Both the position numbers and the translations under genes were made by a program. A DNA stretch of 34,272 nt from positions 1-34,272 of the forward strand of contig DASSKK010000086.1 of the NCBI GenBank assembly GCA_035690495.1, read 5' to 3'. The stretch's first letter is position 1, and every line of letters starts with the position of its first letter. Source of the DNA: DASSKK01 sp035690495 (lineage in GTDB: Bacteria > Actinomycetota > Actinomycetes > Propionibacteriales > Nocardioidaceae). Below are positions 7,539 through 15,159 of the stretch, in pieces. The notes under the pieces are model-generated. The model worked only from the letters and a program-made list of their open reading frames with translations. It was not told the DNA's origin and did not search any database.

Positions 7539-9488
7539 GTGACCGAGACCCCGGTGGAGGCGCTGCGGCGGCACGAGGCGTGGGCACTGATCCGCAGGGA
7601 GGAGGCGGCCTCGGTCACGCTGGTCGGGGGTCGGCCGAAGACTGTGGAGCGGCTCGCGGACGTCCCGCTGGAGAAGGGTCCTCCTCCGCCTGGCCGCAGG
7701 TTCGACCGGTTGCTGGCGATCCCGTTCCGGCAGGTCTCGGAGCGGGGCTTCCACGTCCACGACGACGCCACTCCACTGACCGTCATCGACATCGACGTCG
7801 AGACGGAGATCCCTGTCGACGAGCTGCTCGGGATGATCCCCGACGAGAAGGTCGGGTTCGTCGACCCCGGCGGCTTCGAGACCTCCGACGAGGAGTACGC
7901 CAAGGTCGTGGGGGCCATCATCCGCGACGAGATCGGCAACGGGGAGGCGGCGAACCTGGTCGTCGCACGCAACTACCGCGCCCGCGCTCGGGACTGGGGA
8001 GCGGGCGCGGCGCTCTCCGTGCTGCGCCGGCTGCTGGAGCGCGAGCACGGCGCCTACTGGACCTTCCTGGTGTTCACCGGTGACCGCTACCTGGTCGGCG
8101 CGAGCCCCGAGCGGCACGTCAGCGTGCGTGGTGGAGACGTGCGGATGAACCCGATCAGCGGGACGTTCCGGCTGCCGCGGAGCTCGACGAGCTCCACCGG
8201 CGGAGAAGCAAGCTCGGCCCGCGGGCTGAAGGAAGGTCTCCTGGACTTCCTTGCGGACGAGAAGGAGATCTTCGAGCTGTTCATGGTCGTCGACGAAGAG
8301 CTCAAGATGATGTGCGACATCTGCCACGAGGGCGGCCAGGTGCTCGGCCCGTTCCTGAAGCCGATGACGCACCTGGTGCACACCGAGTACCTCCTCGCCG
8401 GCCGCACCGACCGGGACGTCCGCGACGTGCTGCGCGACACGATGTACGCCGCCACGGTCACCGGGTCGCCGGTGCGCAATGCGTGCCGTCTCATCGCGAA
8501 GTACGAGCACGGCGGCCGGGGCTACTACGGCGCGGCCCTGGCGCTGCTCGGCCGGGAGCGGGACGGTCAGCCCACCGCGGACGCGCCGATCGTGATCCGC
8601 ACCGCGGACGTGTCGCCGGACGGCGTACTCACCGTCACCGCGGGCGCCACCTTGGTGCGCGACTCGAAGCCGGCCTCCGAGGTCGCCGAGACGCACGCGA
8701 AGGCGGCAGGCATCCTCGGCGCCTTCGGCCTCGCACAGACCAAGGCGCCGGACGGCTCCCCACCGGTCACCGAGCTGATCGACGACGAGGACGTCCGGAT
8801 CGCGCTGGGCTCGCGCAACCAGCGGTTGTCGAGGTTCTGGCTGACCGACCAGAGCGGGCAGCGGCCGGTGCCCGAGCTCGCGGGCAAGAGCGCCGTGATC
8901 GTCGACGGCGAGGACGACTTCGTGAACATGCTGCGCCACCTGCTCGCGGTGCTCGGTGTGGACGCACGGGTGGTGGCCCACGACGCCTGGACGACGCACG
9001 ACCTGGACGCCGACCTGGTCGTGGTAGGGCCCGGCCCCGGCGACCCACGCGACCGCGCCCACCCCAAGATCGCCGCACTCGGCGCCCTGACCGATGCGCT
9101 GCTCGTCTCGGGGGCCCCCTTCCTCGCGGTCTGCCTCGGCCATCAGGTGCTGTGCGACCGGCTGGGGCTGCTTCTCGACTACAAGGACATCGTCTTCCAG
9201 GGCACCCAGTCGCGCATCGAACTTCCGTTGCCGGCGGGGGCTGCACGGCCCAGCGCCGAGAGTGTCGGGTTCTACAACACGTTCGTCGCCCGGGTCTCGA
9301 CAGGCTCGACCAACGTCACGGGCCCGCTCCCTGCCGGGGTCGAGGTGACCTGCGACCCGGAGTCGGGCGACGTGCACCTGGTCCGCGGGCCGCACTACCG
9401 GGGCATCCAGTTCCACGCCGAGTCGATCCTCACCGAGCACGGCTATGACCTGCTCCGCGACCTGCTCGTCGAGCTGCTCGAAGACTGA
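7539..9488 (+). CDS. Fused anthranilate/ADIC synthase, PhzE-type (TrpE-TrpG fusion)
   Basis: 649 residues from GTG 7539; GTG 7518 is also possible and neither has a strong ribosome site. The N-terminal chorismate-binding part has MNPISGTFR, DEELKMMCDICHEGG, HTEYLLAGRTDRDV and RTADVSPDG. The C-terminal class I glutamine amidotransferase has AVCLGHQVLC (nucleophile Cys near 532) and QFHAES (His near 626 and following Glu). The domain order and motifs are those of PhzE, which converts chorismate and glutamine to aminodeoxyisochorismate, rather than canonical TrpE. No other phenazine genes are in the window, so anthranilate or another chorismate product is possible. Two in-frame repeat-like insertions occur: RSSTSST near 214-220 and VSTGSTN near 585-591. 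Confidence 0.87.
   Translation: MTETPVEALRRHEAWALIRREEAASVTLVGGRPKTVERLADVPLEKGPPPPGRRFDRLLAIPFRQVSERGFHVHDDATPLTVIDIDVETEIPVDELLGMIPDEKVGFVDPGGFETSDEEYAKVVGAIIRDEIGNGEAANLVVARNYRARARDWGAGAALSVLRRLLEREHGAYWTFLVFTGDRYLVGASPERHVSVRGGDVRMNPISGTFRLPRSSTSSTGGEASSARGLKEGLLDFLADEKEIFELFMVVDEELKMMCDICHEGGQVLGPFLKPMTHLVHTEYLLAGRTDRDVRDVLRDTMYAATVTGSPVRNACRLIAKYEHGGRGYYGAALALLGRERDGQPTADAPIVIRTADVSPDGVLTVTAGATLVRDSKPASEVAETHAKAAGILGAFGLAQTKAPDGSPPVTELIDDEDVRIALGSRNQRLSRFWLTDQSGQRPVPELAGKSAVIVDGEDDFVNMLRHLLAVLGVDARVVAHDAWTTHDLDADLVVVGPGPGDPRDRAHPKIAALGALTDALLVSGAPFLAVCLGHQVLCDRLGLLLDYKDIVFQGTQSRIELPLPAGAARPSAESVGFYNTFVARVSTGSTNVTGPLPAGVEVTCDPESGDVHLVRGPHYRGIQFHAESILTEHGYDLLRDLLVELLED
8180..8198 (+). repeat. 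Intragenic repeat-like element, divergent copy
   Basis: GAGCTCGACGAGCTCCACC matches 14 of 19 positions of the element at 9293-9311. It falls exactly where the PhzE-type protein has extra residues (RSSTSSTGGEASSARG) between the FRLP and LLDFLADEKE motifs. Relationship to the other copies is probable, not certain. Confidence 0.4.
9293..9311 (+). repeat. Intragenic 19-nt dispersed repeat, copy B
   Basis: GGTCTCGACAGGCTCGACC is the inverted-orientation match (18/19) of the element at 2176-2194. It encodes VSTGSTN in a loop of the amidotransferase domain. Confidence 0.6.
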
Positions 9489-9504
9489 CCAGCGGGAGAA
9501 GTAG

Positions 9505-9541
9505 CCGGCCCGCCGACGAAAGGGGGACGTCGACGGGCCGG
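9505..9541. terminator. Bidirectional hairpin between convergent genes
   Basis: Arms 9505-9518 (CCGGCCCGCCGACG) and 9528-9541 (CGTCGACGGGCCGG) pair over 14 positions with one mismatch, around a 9-nt loop. The hairpin lies between the stops of the PhzE-type gene and the protease gene and would serve both. No U-tract follows, which is usual in high-GC actinobacteria. Confidence 0.75.
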
Positions 9542-9600
9542 GAAGGGCGCCGGCACCCGGGCTCAGGGGCGTGGGTAGGCCCGGATGCCGACGAGTCGGT

Positions 9601-11001
9601 TCAGGAGGACGTCGCCCCCTGGTCGCTGTCCAAGGTCACCGTCACCGTGTGGGACTGCGAGGCCTTGCTGTAGACGGTCAGCTTCACCGTGTCGCCGGGG
9701 CGATGGCCGCGGATCGTAGCGACCAGCGACTCGGCTCCGGTGATCAGCTGGTTGTCGACCTTGGTGATCACGTCGCCTCGCCTCAGCCCGGCCTTCTGCG
9801 CCGCGGACCCGGCGTTCACCGAGCGGATGCCGGCGCCGGTGAGCAGGCCGTTCTTGCTGGACGCGTCGGTGACCGTGACGCCCAGCCGCGCGTGGGTCGG
9901 GGTGACGCCGTGCACCAGCTGCTGCACGACCGGCCACACGTTGCTGACCGGGATCGCGAAGCCGAGACCGATCGAGCCACCCTCGCTGCTGCCGAACGGG
10001 CCGCCGGACGACGAGGTACGGATGGAGGAGTTGATCCCGATCACCTCGCCGGCCATGTTGACCAGCGGTCCGCCGGAGTTTCCGGGGTTGATCGCCGCGT
10101 CGGTCTGGATCGCCGGGTACGTCGTGGCGGTTCCTTGCAGCTGGGCGAACTGGCCGGATCCACCCTGGCTCTCCTGCACCGACACCGGACGATGCAGGGC
10201 GCTGATGATGCCGCTGGTCACGGTCGCCTCGAGGCCGAACGGAGACCCGATGGCCACGACCTTCTGCCCGACAGCGAGATCCTGGGACGTGTCGATGGTG
10301 GCCGGGCGGAGGCCGGAGACACCCTCGGCCTTGATCACGGCGAGGTCGGTCACCGGGTCGGTGCCGATGACGTGCGCCGTCTTCGCCGTACCGTCGTTGA
10401 AGTTCACCGAGATGCTGCCACCGCCTGCCGCGATCGCGACGACGTGGTTGTTGGTGAGGATCCGCCCGTTCGAGCTGAGGATGATGCCGGACCCGGAGCC
10501 CGCCTCACGGGGGCCGGTGACGTTGATCTTGACCACCGACGGCAGTACCGAGTCGGCGACCTGCTGCACGGAGCCCTTCGCGGCCGCCGGAGCCTTGTCC
10601 TGGGTGACGTTGGCGGTGACGACCCCAGCCGAGGACGACGGCGATGCGCTGCCGCCGCCCCCGACGAGGCCGTCGAACACGGTGAATCCCGCGGCGCCAG
10701 CCACGCCAGCGAGACCACCGACTACGAGGGCCGCCACGATGATCGCGGCGATCACCCCGGTGCCCGGCCGGGAGGTGCGACTCTTGGCCGGCTCGGGCGG
10801 ACCGTAGAACCCGTGGCCTGAGTCCGGCGCCGCCGGACGCTCGCCCCAACCGGAGGAGGGGGCCGGGGAGGCGTACCGGTGGTGGCTCTCGGGCGCCAGC
10901 CACTCGGTGTCGGCACTCTCCTGGGTGTGGCCGGGCTCACCGGCCGCACCAGCGTCGCCGGCGTCGCGGTGTTCCTCGGGCCGCGGGTCGTTCTCGGTCA
11001 T
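9601..11001 (-). CDS. Membrane-anchored HtrA/PepD-like serine protease with PDZ domain
   Basis: 466 residues from ATG 11001 (GTG 11010 is an in-frame alternative). An acidic, disordered cytoplasmic N-terminus is followed by one membrane segment (about 82-108, GTGVIAAIIVAALVVGGL). The extracytoplasmic trypsin-like domain has His186 (LTNNHVV), Asp219 (TDLAVIK) and Ser309 (NPGNSGGP), followed by one PDZ domain (LGVTVTDA to VTLD). The fold, topology and position after a two-component pair match mycobacterial PepD, a DegP/HtrA-family protease and chaperone acting on misfolded envelope proteins. It lies 28 nt after the kinase stop, so is likely co-transcribed. TCTCAG just upstream (11041-11036, minus strand) may be an extra regulator site. 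The Ser/Ala-rich linker after the membrane segment is typical. Confidence 0.93.
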   Translation of the reverse strand: MTENDPRPEEHRDAGDAGAAGEPGHTQESADTEWLAPESHHRYASPAPSSGWGERPAAPDSGHGFYGPPEPAKSRTSRPGTGVIAAIIVAALVVGGLAGVAGAAGFTVFDGLVGGGGSASPSSSAGVVTANVTQDKAPAAAKGSVQQVADSVLPSVVKINVTGPREAGSGSGIILSSNGRILTNNHVVAIAAGGGSISVNFNDGTAKTAHVIGTDPVTDLAVIKAEGVSGLRPATIDTSQDLAVGQKVVAIGSPFGLEATVTSGIISALHRPVSVQESQGGSGQFAQLQGTATTYPAIQTDAAINPGNSGGPLVNMAGEVIGINSSIRTSSSGGPFGSSEGGSIGLGFAIPVSNVWPVVQQLVHGVTPTHARLGVTVTDASSKNGLLTGAGIRSVNAGSAAQKAGLRRGDVITKVDNQLITGAESLVATIRGHRPGDTVKLTVYSKASQSHTVTVTLDSDQGATSS

Positions 11002-11029
11002 GGCACCCACGATGCCGGAGGAACCTTAA

Positions 11030-12439
11030 TCAGGACTGAGACGGCGATGGCAGGCTGCCAAGAGTCTCGGCCGCCCGTCCGGGGCGTCCGGGGAGCTCCA
11101 GCCAGAGCGCGGCGCCCCCGCGCTCGGACCGGTCCGCGCGCACGGTGCCGCCGTGCCGCTCTGCCACCTTGCGGACGATCGACAGCCCGAGCCCGGACCC
11201 GGGCATGGTCCGCGAGTCTGCGGAGCGGTAGAACCGCTCGAAGACGTGCGGCAGATCGGCCTCGGCGATCCCGTGCCCCTCGTCGGCGACCAGCAGACTG
11301 CCCTCGGCGAGCCGCACGGTGACCACCCCGAGAGGCGGACTCCACTTCGCGGCGTTGTCGAGCAGGTTGGTGATCGCCCGCTCCAGGGCCGCCGGGTCTC
11401 CGGAGACCCACCAGGTGTCGGTGCGTACGTCGAAATCGAGGCCGCCGGCGCGCCGGCGCACCCGCTGGACGGCTCTGTCGGTGACCTCGGCGAGGTCGAC
11501 CAGCTCCGGCTCGGCCGGCGCCGCGTCCTCGCGGGCCAGCTCGGTGAGGTCGCCGATCAGGGTGGTGAGCTCGTCGATCTGGAAGCGCACGTCGTCCATC
11601 AGTTCGCCGCGCGACGCAGGGGACAGGCCTCCCTTGGTCTCGGCCTGGCTGAGCAGGTCCAGGTTGGTGCGCAGCGACGTGAGCGGCGTGCGCAGCTCGT
11701 GGCCGGCGTCGGAGACCAGCTGCCGCTGGCGGATCCGGGATGCGGACAGGGCGGCCAGCATCGCGTTGAAGGCAGTGGCCAGTCGGGCGATCTCGTCGCT
11801 GCCCTCCACCGCGATCGGGTCCAGCTGCTCGGTGCGCGCGATCTCCTCGGTTGCCGCGGTCAGCCGCCGCACTGGGCGGAGCCCGTTGCGTGCCACCGCC
11901 CAGCCGGCGAACCCCGCGGCGATCACCCCCAGCGCACCGAAGCCGAACAGCACCAGCGCCAGCTGCGCGAGGGTGTGCTCGTTGGGCTCGAGCGACTGGG
12001 CGATCACCAGTGCCAGGCCGGGCTGGCGGGTAGGCACGGTGGCGACCCGGTAGTCCGCGCCCGGGGTGGAGATGGTCCGGATGCTTTGGCGCTGCAGCCC
12101 GCGGGCCACCGCGAACTCCGGCGCTCCGAGCTTCACCTGGTCGTCGCGGGGCCCGCGGCTGGTGGTGTGCACGACGCCGTTGGCGGTCACGTAGCCGACC
12201 TTGACGTCGGCGGCGCCGAGCATCGCCGGCGGGATGTTCTGCAGCGCCGGGTTGGTGAGCGCGTCGTATTGTGCGGCTGCAGTGGCCCTGCTCAGCAGGG
12301 AATCGTCCATGGTGGCGCGCAGCTGGTGACGGACGGTGAAGAAAGCGGCCAGCGCGACGATCGCCACCGAGATGCCGACCGCCATCGTCGCCAGCACTGC
12401 CACCCGGCTGGCCAGCGACCGCTTGTAGTGCAGCTGCAT
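11030..12439 (-). CDS. Sensor histidine kinase, MprB-like
   Basis: 469 residues. The start ATG (12439-12437) overlaps the regulator stop by one base (TGATG). The layout is a membrane segment at about 12-35, an extracytoplasmic sensor region to about 155, a second membrane segment at about 158-182, a HAMP domain (RNGLRPVRRLTAATEEI onward), an H-box DAGHELRTPLTSLR with phospho-His near 247, an N-box ITNLLDNAAKWS, G1 DEGHGIAE and G2 GSGLGLSIV. It autophosphorylates and passes phosphate to the regulator encoded just upstream. Linkage to an HtrA-type protease suggests it senses envelope damage, as MprB does. The signal itself is not inferable from sequence. Confidence 0.93.
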   Translation of the reverse strand: MQLHYKRSLASRVAVLATMAVGISVAIVALAAFFTVRHQLRATMDDSLLSRATAAAQYDALTNPALQNIPPAMLGAADVKVGYVTANGVVHTTSRGPRDDQVKLGAPEFAVARGLQRQSIRTISTPGADYRVATVPTRQPGLALVIAQSLEPNEHTLAQLALVLFGFGALGVIAAGFAGWAVARNGLRPVRRLTAATEEIARTEQLDPIAVEGSDEIARLATAFNAMLAALSASRIRQRQLVSDAGHELRTPLTSLRTNLDLLSQAETKGGLSPASRGELMDDVRFQIDELTTLIGDLTELAREDAAPAEPELVDLAEVTDRAVQRVRRRAGGLDFDVRTDTWWVSGDPAALERAITNLLDNAAKWSPPLGVVTVRLAEGSLLVADEGHGIAEADLPHVFERFYRSADSRTMPGSGLGLSIVRKVAERHGGTVRADRSERGGAALWLELPGRPGRAAETLGSLPSPSQS

Positions 12440-13152
12440 CAGGCTTCCTTCAGCACGTATCCGACCCCACGCACGGTGTGGATCAGCCGGGGCTCGTCGT
12501 CCGCCTCGGTCTTGCGCCGCAGGTAGCCGACGTACACCTCGAGCGAGTTCGCGGTGGTCGGGAAGTCGTAGCCCCACACCTCTTCGAGGATGAACGACCG
12601 CTCCAAGACCCGTCGGGGCCGGTGCAGGAACATCTCCAGCAGCGCGAACTCGGTGCGGGTCAGCTCGATCTGGCGCTCGCCGCGCATGACCTCGCGCGTG
12701 GCGACGTTCAGGGACAGGTCGGAGAACGACACCTGCTCGCTGGCTGGGTCGTCGGGGTCGGCGGGAGCGGCCCGACGCAGCAGGGCACGGAGCCGGGCCA
12801 GCAGCTCGTCGAGCGCGAACGGCTTGGTGAGGTAGTCGTCGGCGCCCGCGTCGAGCCCGTCCACCCGGTCCCCGACCGAGTCGCGGGCGGTGAGCACCAG
12901 GATCGGCAGGTCGTTGCCGGCGGTCCGCAGTGCCCGCGTGGTCTCGATTCCGTCGAGCCGCGGCATCATCACGTCGATGACGAGCACGTCGGGGGCGGAC
13001 ACGGCGATGCTGGCCAGCGCCTCCGCGCCGTCGGCGGCCAGGCTGACCGCGTAGCCGTTGAACTCCAGGGAACGTCGCAGCGACTCCCGCACGGCGCGGT
13101 CGTCGTCGACGACCAGTACGCGCATCGTCTGCTGCTCGGTGCCCATGGCCAT
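12439..13152 (-). CDS. OmpR-family response regulator, MprA-like
   Basis: 237 residues from ATG 13152. In-frame ATGs at 13146 and 13125 (MRVLVVDDD) are alternatives and no ribosome site decides between them. The receiver domain has DDD near 16-18, phospho-acceptor Asp60 (VLVIDVMMP), LTAR and Lys110 (YLTKPF). The C-terminal winged helix ends TVRGVGYVLKEA. It is the first gene of a regulator-kinase-protease operon in the same order as mprA-mprB-pepD. A CTCAG direct repeat with 11-nt spacing upstream is a likely autoregulatory site. PrrA/MtrA-type regulators are close relatives, but the gene order favours MprA. Confidence 0.93.
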   Translation of the reverse strand: MAMGTEQQTMRVLVVDDDRAVRESLRRSLEFNGYAVSLAADGAEALASIAVSAPDVLVIDVMMPRLDGIETTRALRTAGNDLPILVLTARDSVGDRVDGLDAGADDYLTKPFALDELLARLRALLRRAAPADPDDPASEQVSFSDLSLNVATREVMRGERQIELTRTEFALLEMFLHRPRRVLERSFILEEVWGYDFPTTANSLEVYVGYLRRKTEADDEPRLIHTVRGVGYVLKEA

Positions 13153-13174
13153 GTCTCAAGCCTGCCACCGATGT

Positions 13175-13190
13175 CTGAGCCGAACCTGAG
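13175..13190 (-). promoter_or_regulatory. Candidate response-regulator binding direct repeat
   Basis: On the minus strand TCTCAG-GTTCG-GCTCAG (13191 down to 13175) has two CTCAG half-sites 11 bp apart, the one-turn spacing used by OmpR-family regulators. It lies 23 nt or more upstream of the regulator start. Binding is inferred. Confidence 0.5.
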
Positions 13191-13194
13191 ACCT

Positions 13195-13254
13195 ACCCGA
13201 TTCGTCCGCGATCGCTCCGCGAGAAGCGGACGCAAGATCGCGGACGAATCGGGT
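13195..13254. repeat. Perfect 19-bp inverted repeat with nested stem
   Basis: Arms 13195-13213 (ACCCGATTCGTCCGCGATC) and 13236-13254 are perfectly complementary. The 22-nt interior contains a second stem, TCCGC-GAGAA-GCGGA (13216-13230). The right arm reaches the first base of the fructosamine-kinase stop codon. It could terminate that transcript or be a dispersed repeat. No U-tract follows. Confidence 0.7.
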
Positions 13255-14138
13255 CAGAGGTAGGAGCGGGCGGCTTCGCCGGCGCGAGCGCCGTACCCGC
13301 CGCCGAACATGCACGCGTGCACCAGCAGCGGGAACAGCTGGTGGAGGGCCACCCGGTCGCGCCAGCCGTCGGCGAGCGGGGCGGCCTCGTCGTAGGCGTC
13401 GAGGACCCGCGGCAGCTGCGGGCAGCCGAACAGCGACAGCATCGCCAGGTCGCTCTCCCGGTGACCGCCGTGCGCGGCGGGGTCGATCAGCCACACGCGG
13501 CCCTGCGTGCCCCAGACCAGGTTCCCCGACCACAGGTCGCCGTGCAGCCGGGCCGGCGGCTCGTCCGGGCCGGCCAGCTCGGTGATCTTGGCGACCACCG
13601 CCTCCACGGCGGCCGCGTCCTGGTCGGCGATCCGGGCACGGTCCCGGGCCAGCTTCAGGTAGGGCAGTACGCGCCGGGTCGCGAAGAACTCCGTCCAGTG
13701 CGGTGCCGGACGGTTCGGCATCGGCAGCATCCCGATGAATCCGTCGCGGCCGGCACCGCCGGCGTTGCCCCCGGGGTCCCCGAATGCCTCGGCTCCGGCC
13801 GCGTGAGTGCGGGCCAGCGACCGCCCGAAGCCCTCGGCCGCCTCGATCGACGGGCGGCTGCTCTCCACCCAGGCCAGGATCAGACAGTCCTCCTCCACGG
13901 CGAGCACCTCGGGTACGTCGACCCCTCCGGCGGCGCGGGCTTCCGCGAGCCACCGCAGCCCGCGCGCCTCGGCGGGGAAGAAGCCCTCCGGCGCCTGCGG
14001 ACGTGCCTTGACCACCGCCGAGGAGCCGTCGGGCAGCCGCAGCCGGGTCGCCGTGCAGATGTCGCCGCCCGCTACGGGGCTGGTGGCCACCACCGCGGCG
14101 CCGAGCAGGGCCTCGGCGCGGTGCGCGATCGCGTCCAT
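13254..14138 (-). CDS. Fructosamine kinase family (aminoglycoside-phosphotransferase fold) protein
   Basis: 294 residues from ATG 14138, preferred over GTG 14147 because GAGGTG lies about 7 nt upstream. Kinase-like features are the nucleotide Lys in SSAVVKARP, the catalytic loop LHGDLWSGNLVWG and the metal-binding LIDPAAHGGHRESDLAML. Family members phosphorylate ketosamines on glycated amines or proteins so that the sugar is released (deglycation repair). Length matches the roughly 290-residue family. The gene starts 11 nt after the tyrosine-phosphatase stop, so the two are probably co-transcribed. The specific substrate is not shown. Confidence 0.88.
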   Translation of the reverse strand: MDAIAHRAEALLGAAVVATSPVAGGDICTATRLRLPDGSSAVVKARPQAPEGFFPAEARGLRWLAEARAAGGVDVPEVLAVEEDCLILAWVESSRPSIEAAEGFGRSLARTHAAGAEAFGDPGGNAGGAGRDGFIGMLPMPNRPAPHWTEFFATRRVLPYLKLARDRARIADQDAAAVEAVVAKITELAGPDEPPARLHGDLWSGNLVWGTQGRVWLIDPAAHGGHRESDLAMLSLFGCPQLPRVLDAYDEAAPLADGWRDRVALHQLFPLLVHACMFGGGYGARAGEAARSYL

Positions 14139-14148
14139 CCGGGGCACC

Positions 14149-14742
14149 TCAACGCGCCTCCCGCCCGTTCGAGCCGTCCAGCGTCGCGGCCAGTGCGGCG
14201 ACGAGCGCCTCGCTGGTCCGCTCGACGATCGTGAGCACGGTCGTGAAGCCCTCGTCCTGCCCGTAGTACGGATCCGGCACGTCCCGGACGGTGCCGTGGG
14301 CCGACGACGCGGTCAGGAGGGGGTCGAAGTCGCGGAACATCCGCAGCCTGTCGCCGAGCGCGGCGCCGGCCATCTCGTCGAGCGCGCGGTAGTTGTCGGC
14401 GTCCATGGCCAGCACCAGGTCGCACTCGCCTAGCCAGACCTCGTCCACCTGCCGGGCCCGGTGGCCTCGCACGACGTACCCCTGCGTGGTCAGCACCTCC
14501 GCCGCCCGGCGATCCATGGCCGCGCCGACGTGCCAGTCGCCGGTGCCGGCGGACACCACCCGCACCCGGTCCGCCAACCCTGCCCCCTCGATGCGGTCGG
14601 TGAGCACGGCGGCCGCCATGGGGGAGCGGCAGATGTTGCCCAGGCAGACCGTCGCGACCAGGTACGGGGCCTGCTGACCGGTCGCGCGCTCCCGGGCGGG
14701 CGGCAGCAAGGTCCGCAGGTCCTGCGACATCGGCGAGGTCAC
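14149..14742 (-). CDS. Low-molecular-weight protein tyrosine phosphatase
   Basis: 197 residues from GTG 14742, which has GGGAG 8 nt upstream; ATG 14769 (9 codons longer, overlapping the previous gene) and ATG 14730 are alternatives. The P-loop is VCLGNICRSPMA (CX5R), and the general-acid segment is DVPDPYYGQ near the C-terminus. The enzyme hydrolyses phosphotyrosine, or sometimes phosphoarginine, in cytoplasmic or secreted proteins. The N-terminus is about 20-30 residues longer than the minimal fold. It is followed by a fructosamine-kinase-family gene in the same direction. Confidence 0.9.
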   Translation of the reverse strand: MTSPMSQDLRTLLPPARERATGQQAPYLVATVCLGNICRSPMAAAVLTDRIEGAGLADRVRVVSAGTGDWHVGAAMDRRAAEVLTTQGYVVRGHRARQVDEVWLGECDLVLAMDADNYRALDEMAGAALGDRLRMFRDFDPLLTASSAHGTVRDVPDPYYGQDEGFTTVLTIVERTSEALVAALAATLDGSNGREAR

Positions 14743-14758
14743 CTGTTCATCTCCCGGG

Positions 14759-15124
14759 TCATCTTCCATCCGGGAGCACCAGTTCGAGGACCCAGGTCGC
14801 CACCATCACGATGATGCCGCCGAACACGGCGGTGAGGAACCCGTCGACGTGGAAGCCGAGCGCGATCTGGGTGGAGATCCAGGAGGTGAGCAGCAGCATG
14901 AATGCGTTGATCACCAGGATCAGCAGGCCCAGGGTGAGGATGATCAGCGGGAACGTCAGCACCTTCACCACCGGTCGGACGATCGCGTTCACCAGCCCGA
15001 GGATCACCGCGACGATCACCAGGTGCAGCAGCTTGTCGGAACCGGTGAGCCGGATCCCGCCGAGCAGGAAGGTGGCGATGCCGAGGGCGACCGCGTTGAC
15101 GACGACCCTGATGACGAACTTCAC
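14759..15124 (-). CDS. Small four-helix membrane protein, phage-holin-4/YvlD family
   Basis: 121 residues from GTG 15124, with hydrophobic segments at about 4-22, 31-50, 56-80 and 96-117. The short hydrophilic turns include IRPVVKVLTFPL, typical of the Phage_holin_4_2 family found in many actinobacteria. Despite the family name these are chromosomal envelope proteins of unknown function, and nothing nearby is phage-like. The 3' end is 16 nt from the preferred phosphatase start, or overlaps its longer ATG start by 11 nt. Confidence 0.82.
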   Translation of the reverse strand: MKFVIRVVVNAVALGIATFLLGGIRLTGSDKLLHLVIVAVILGLVNAIVRPVVKVLTFPLIILTLGLLILVINAFMLLLTSWISTQIALGFHVDGFLTAVFGGIIVMVATWVLELVLPDGR

Positions 15125-15159
15125 GGGGACGATCTTGCCATCCGGGCGTCGGTCCGCGC

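Noticed and set aside
4555..7587. A 1010-codon open frame on the minus strand
   Set aside because: It is antisense to the crotonase and HelR genes, both with clear motifs. Its Arg/His/Gly-rich translation is the usual high-GC mirror frame.
11030..13168. A 712-codon minus-strand frame running through regulator and kinase as if fused
   Set aside because: The first ~240 codons are an out-of-frame reading of the response regulator. The kinase begins at ATG 12439 with a TGATG overlap.
13153..13174. CTTGAGACAT as a third response-regulator half-site
   Set aside because: It lacks the CTCAG core and the 11-bp phase of the other two.
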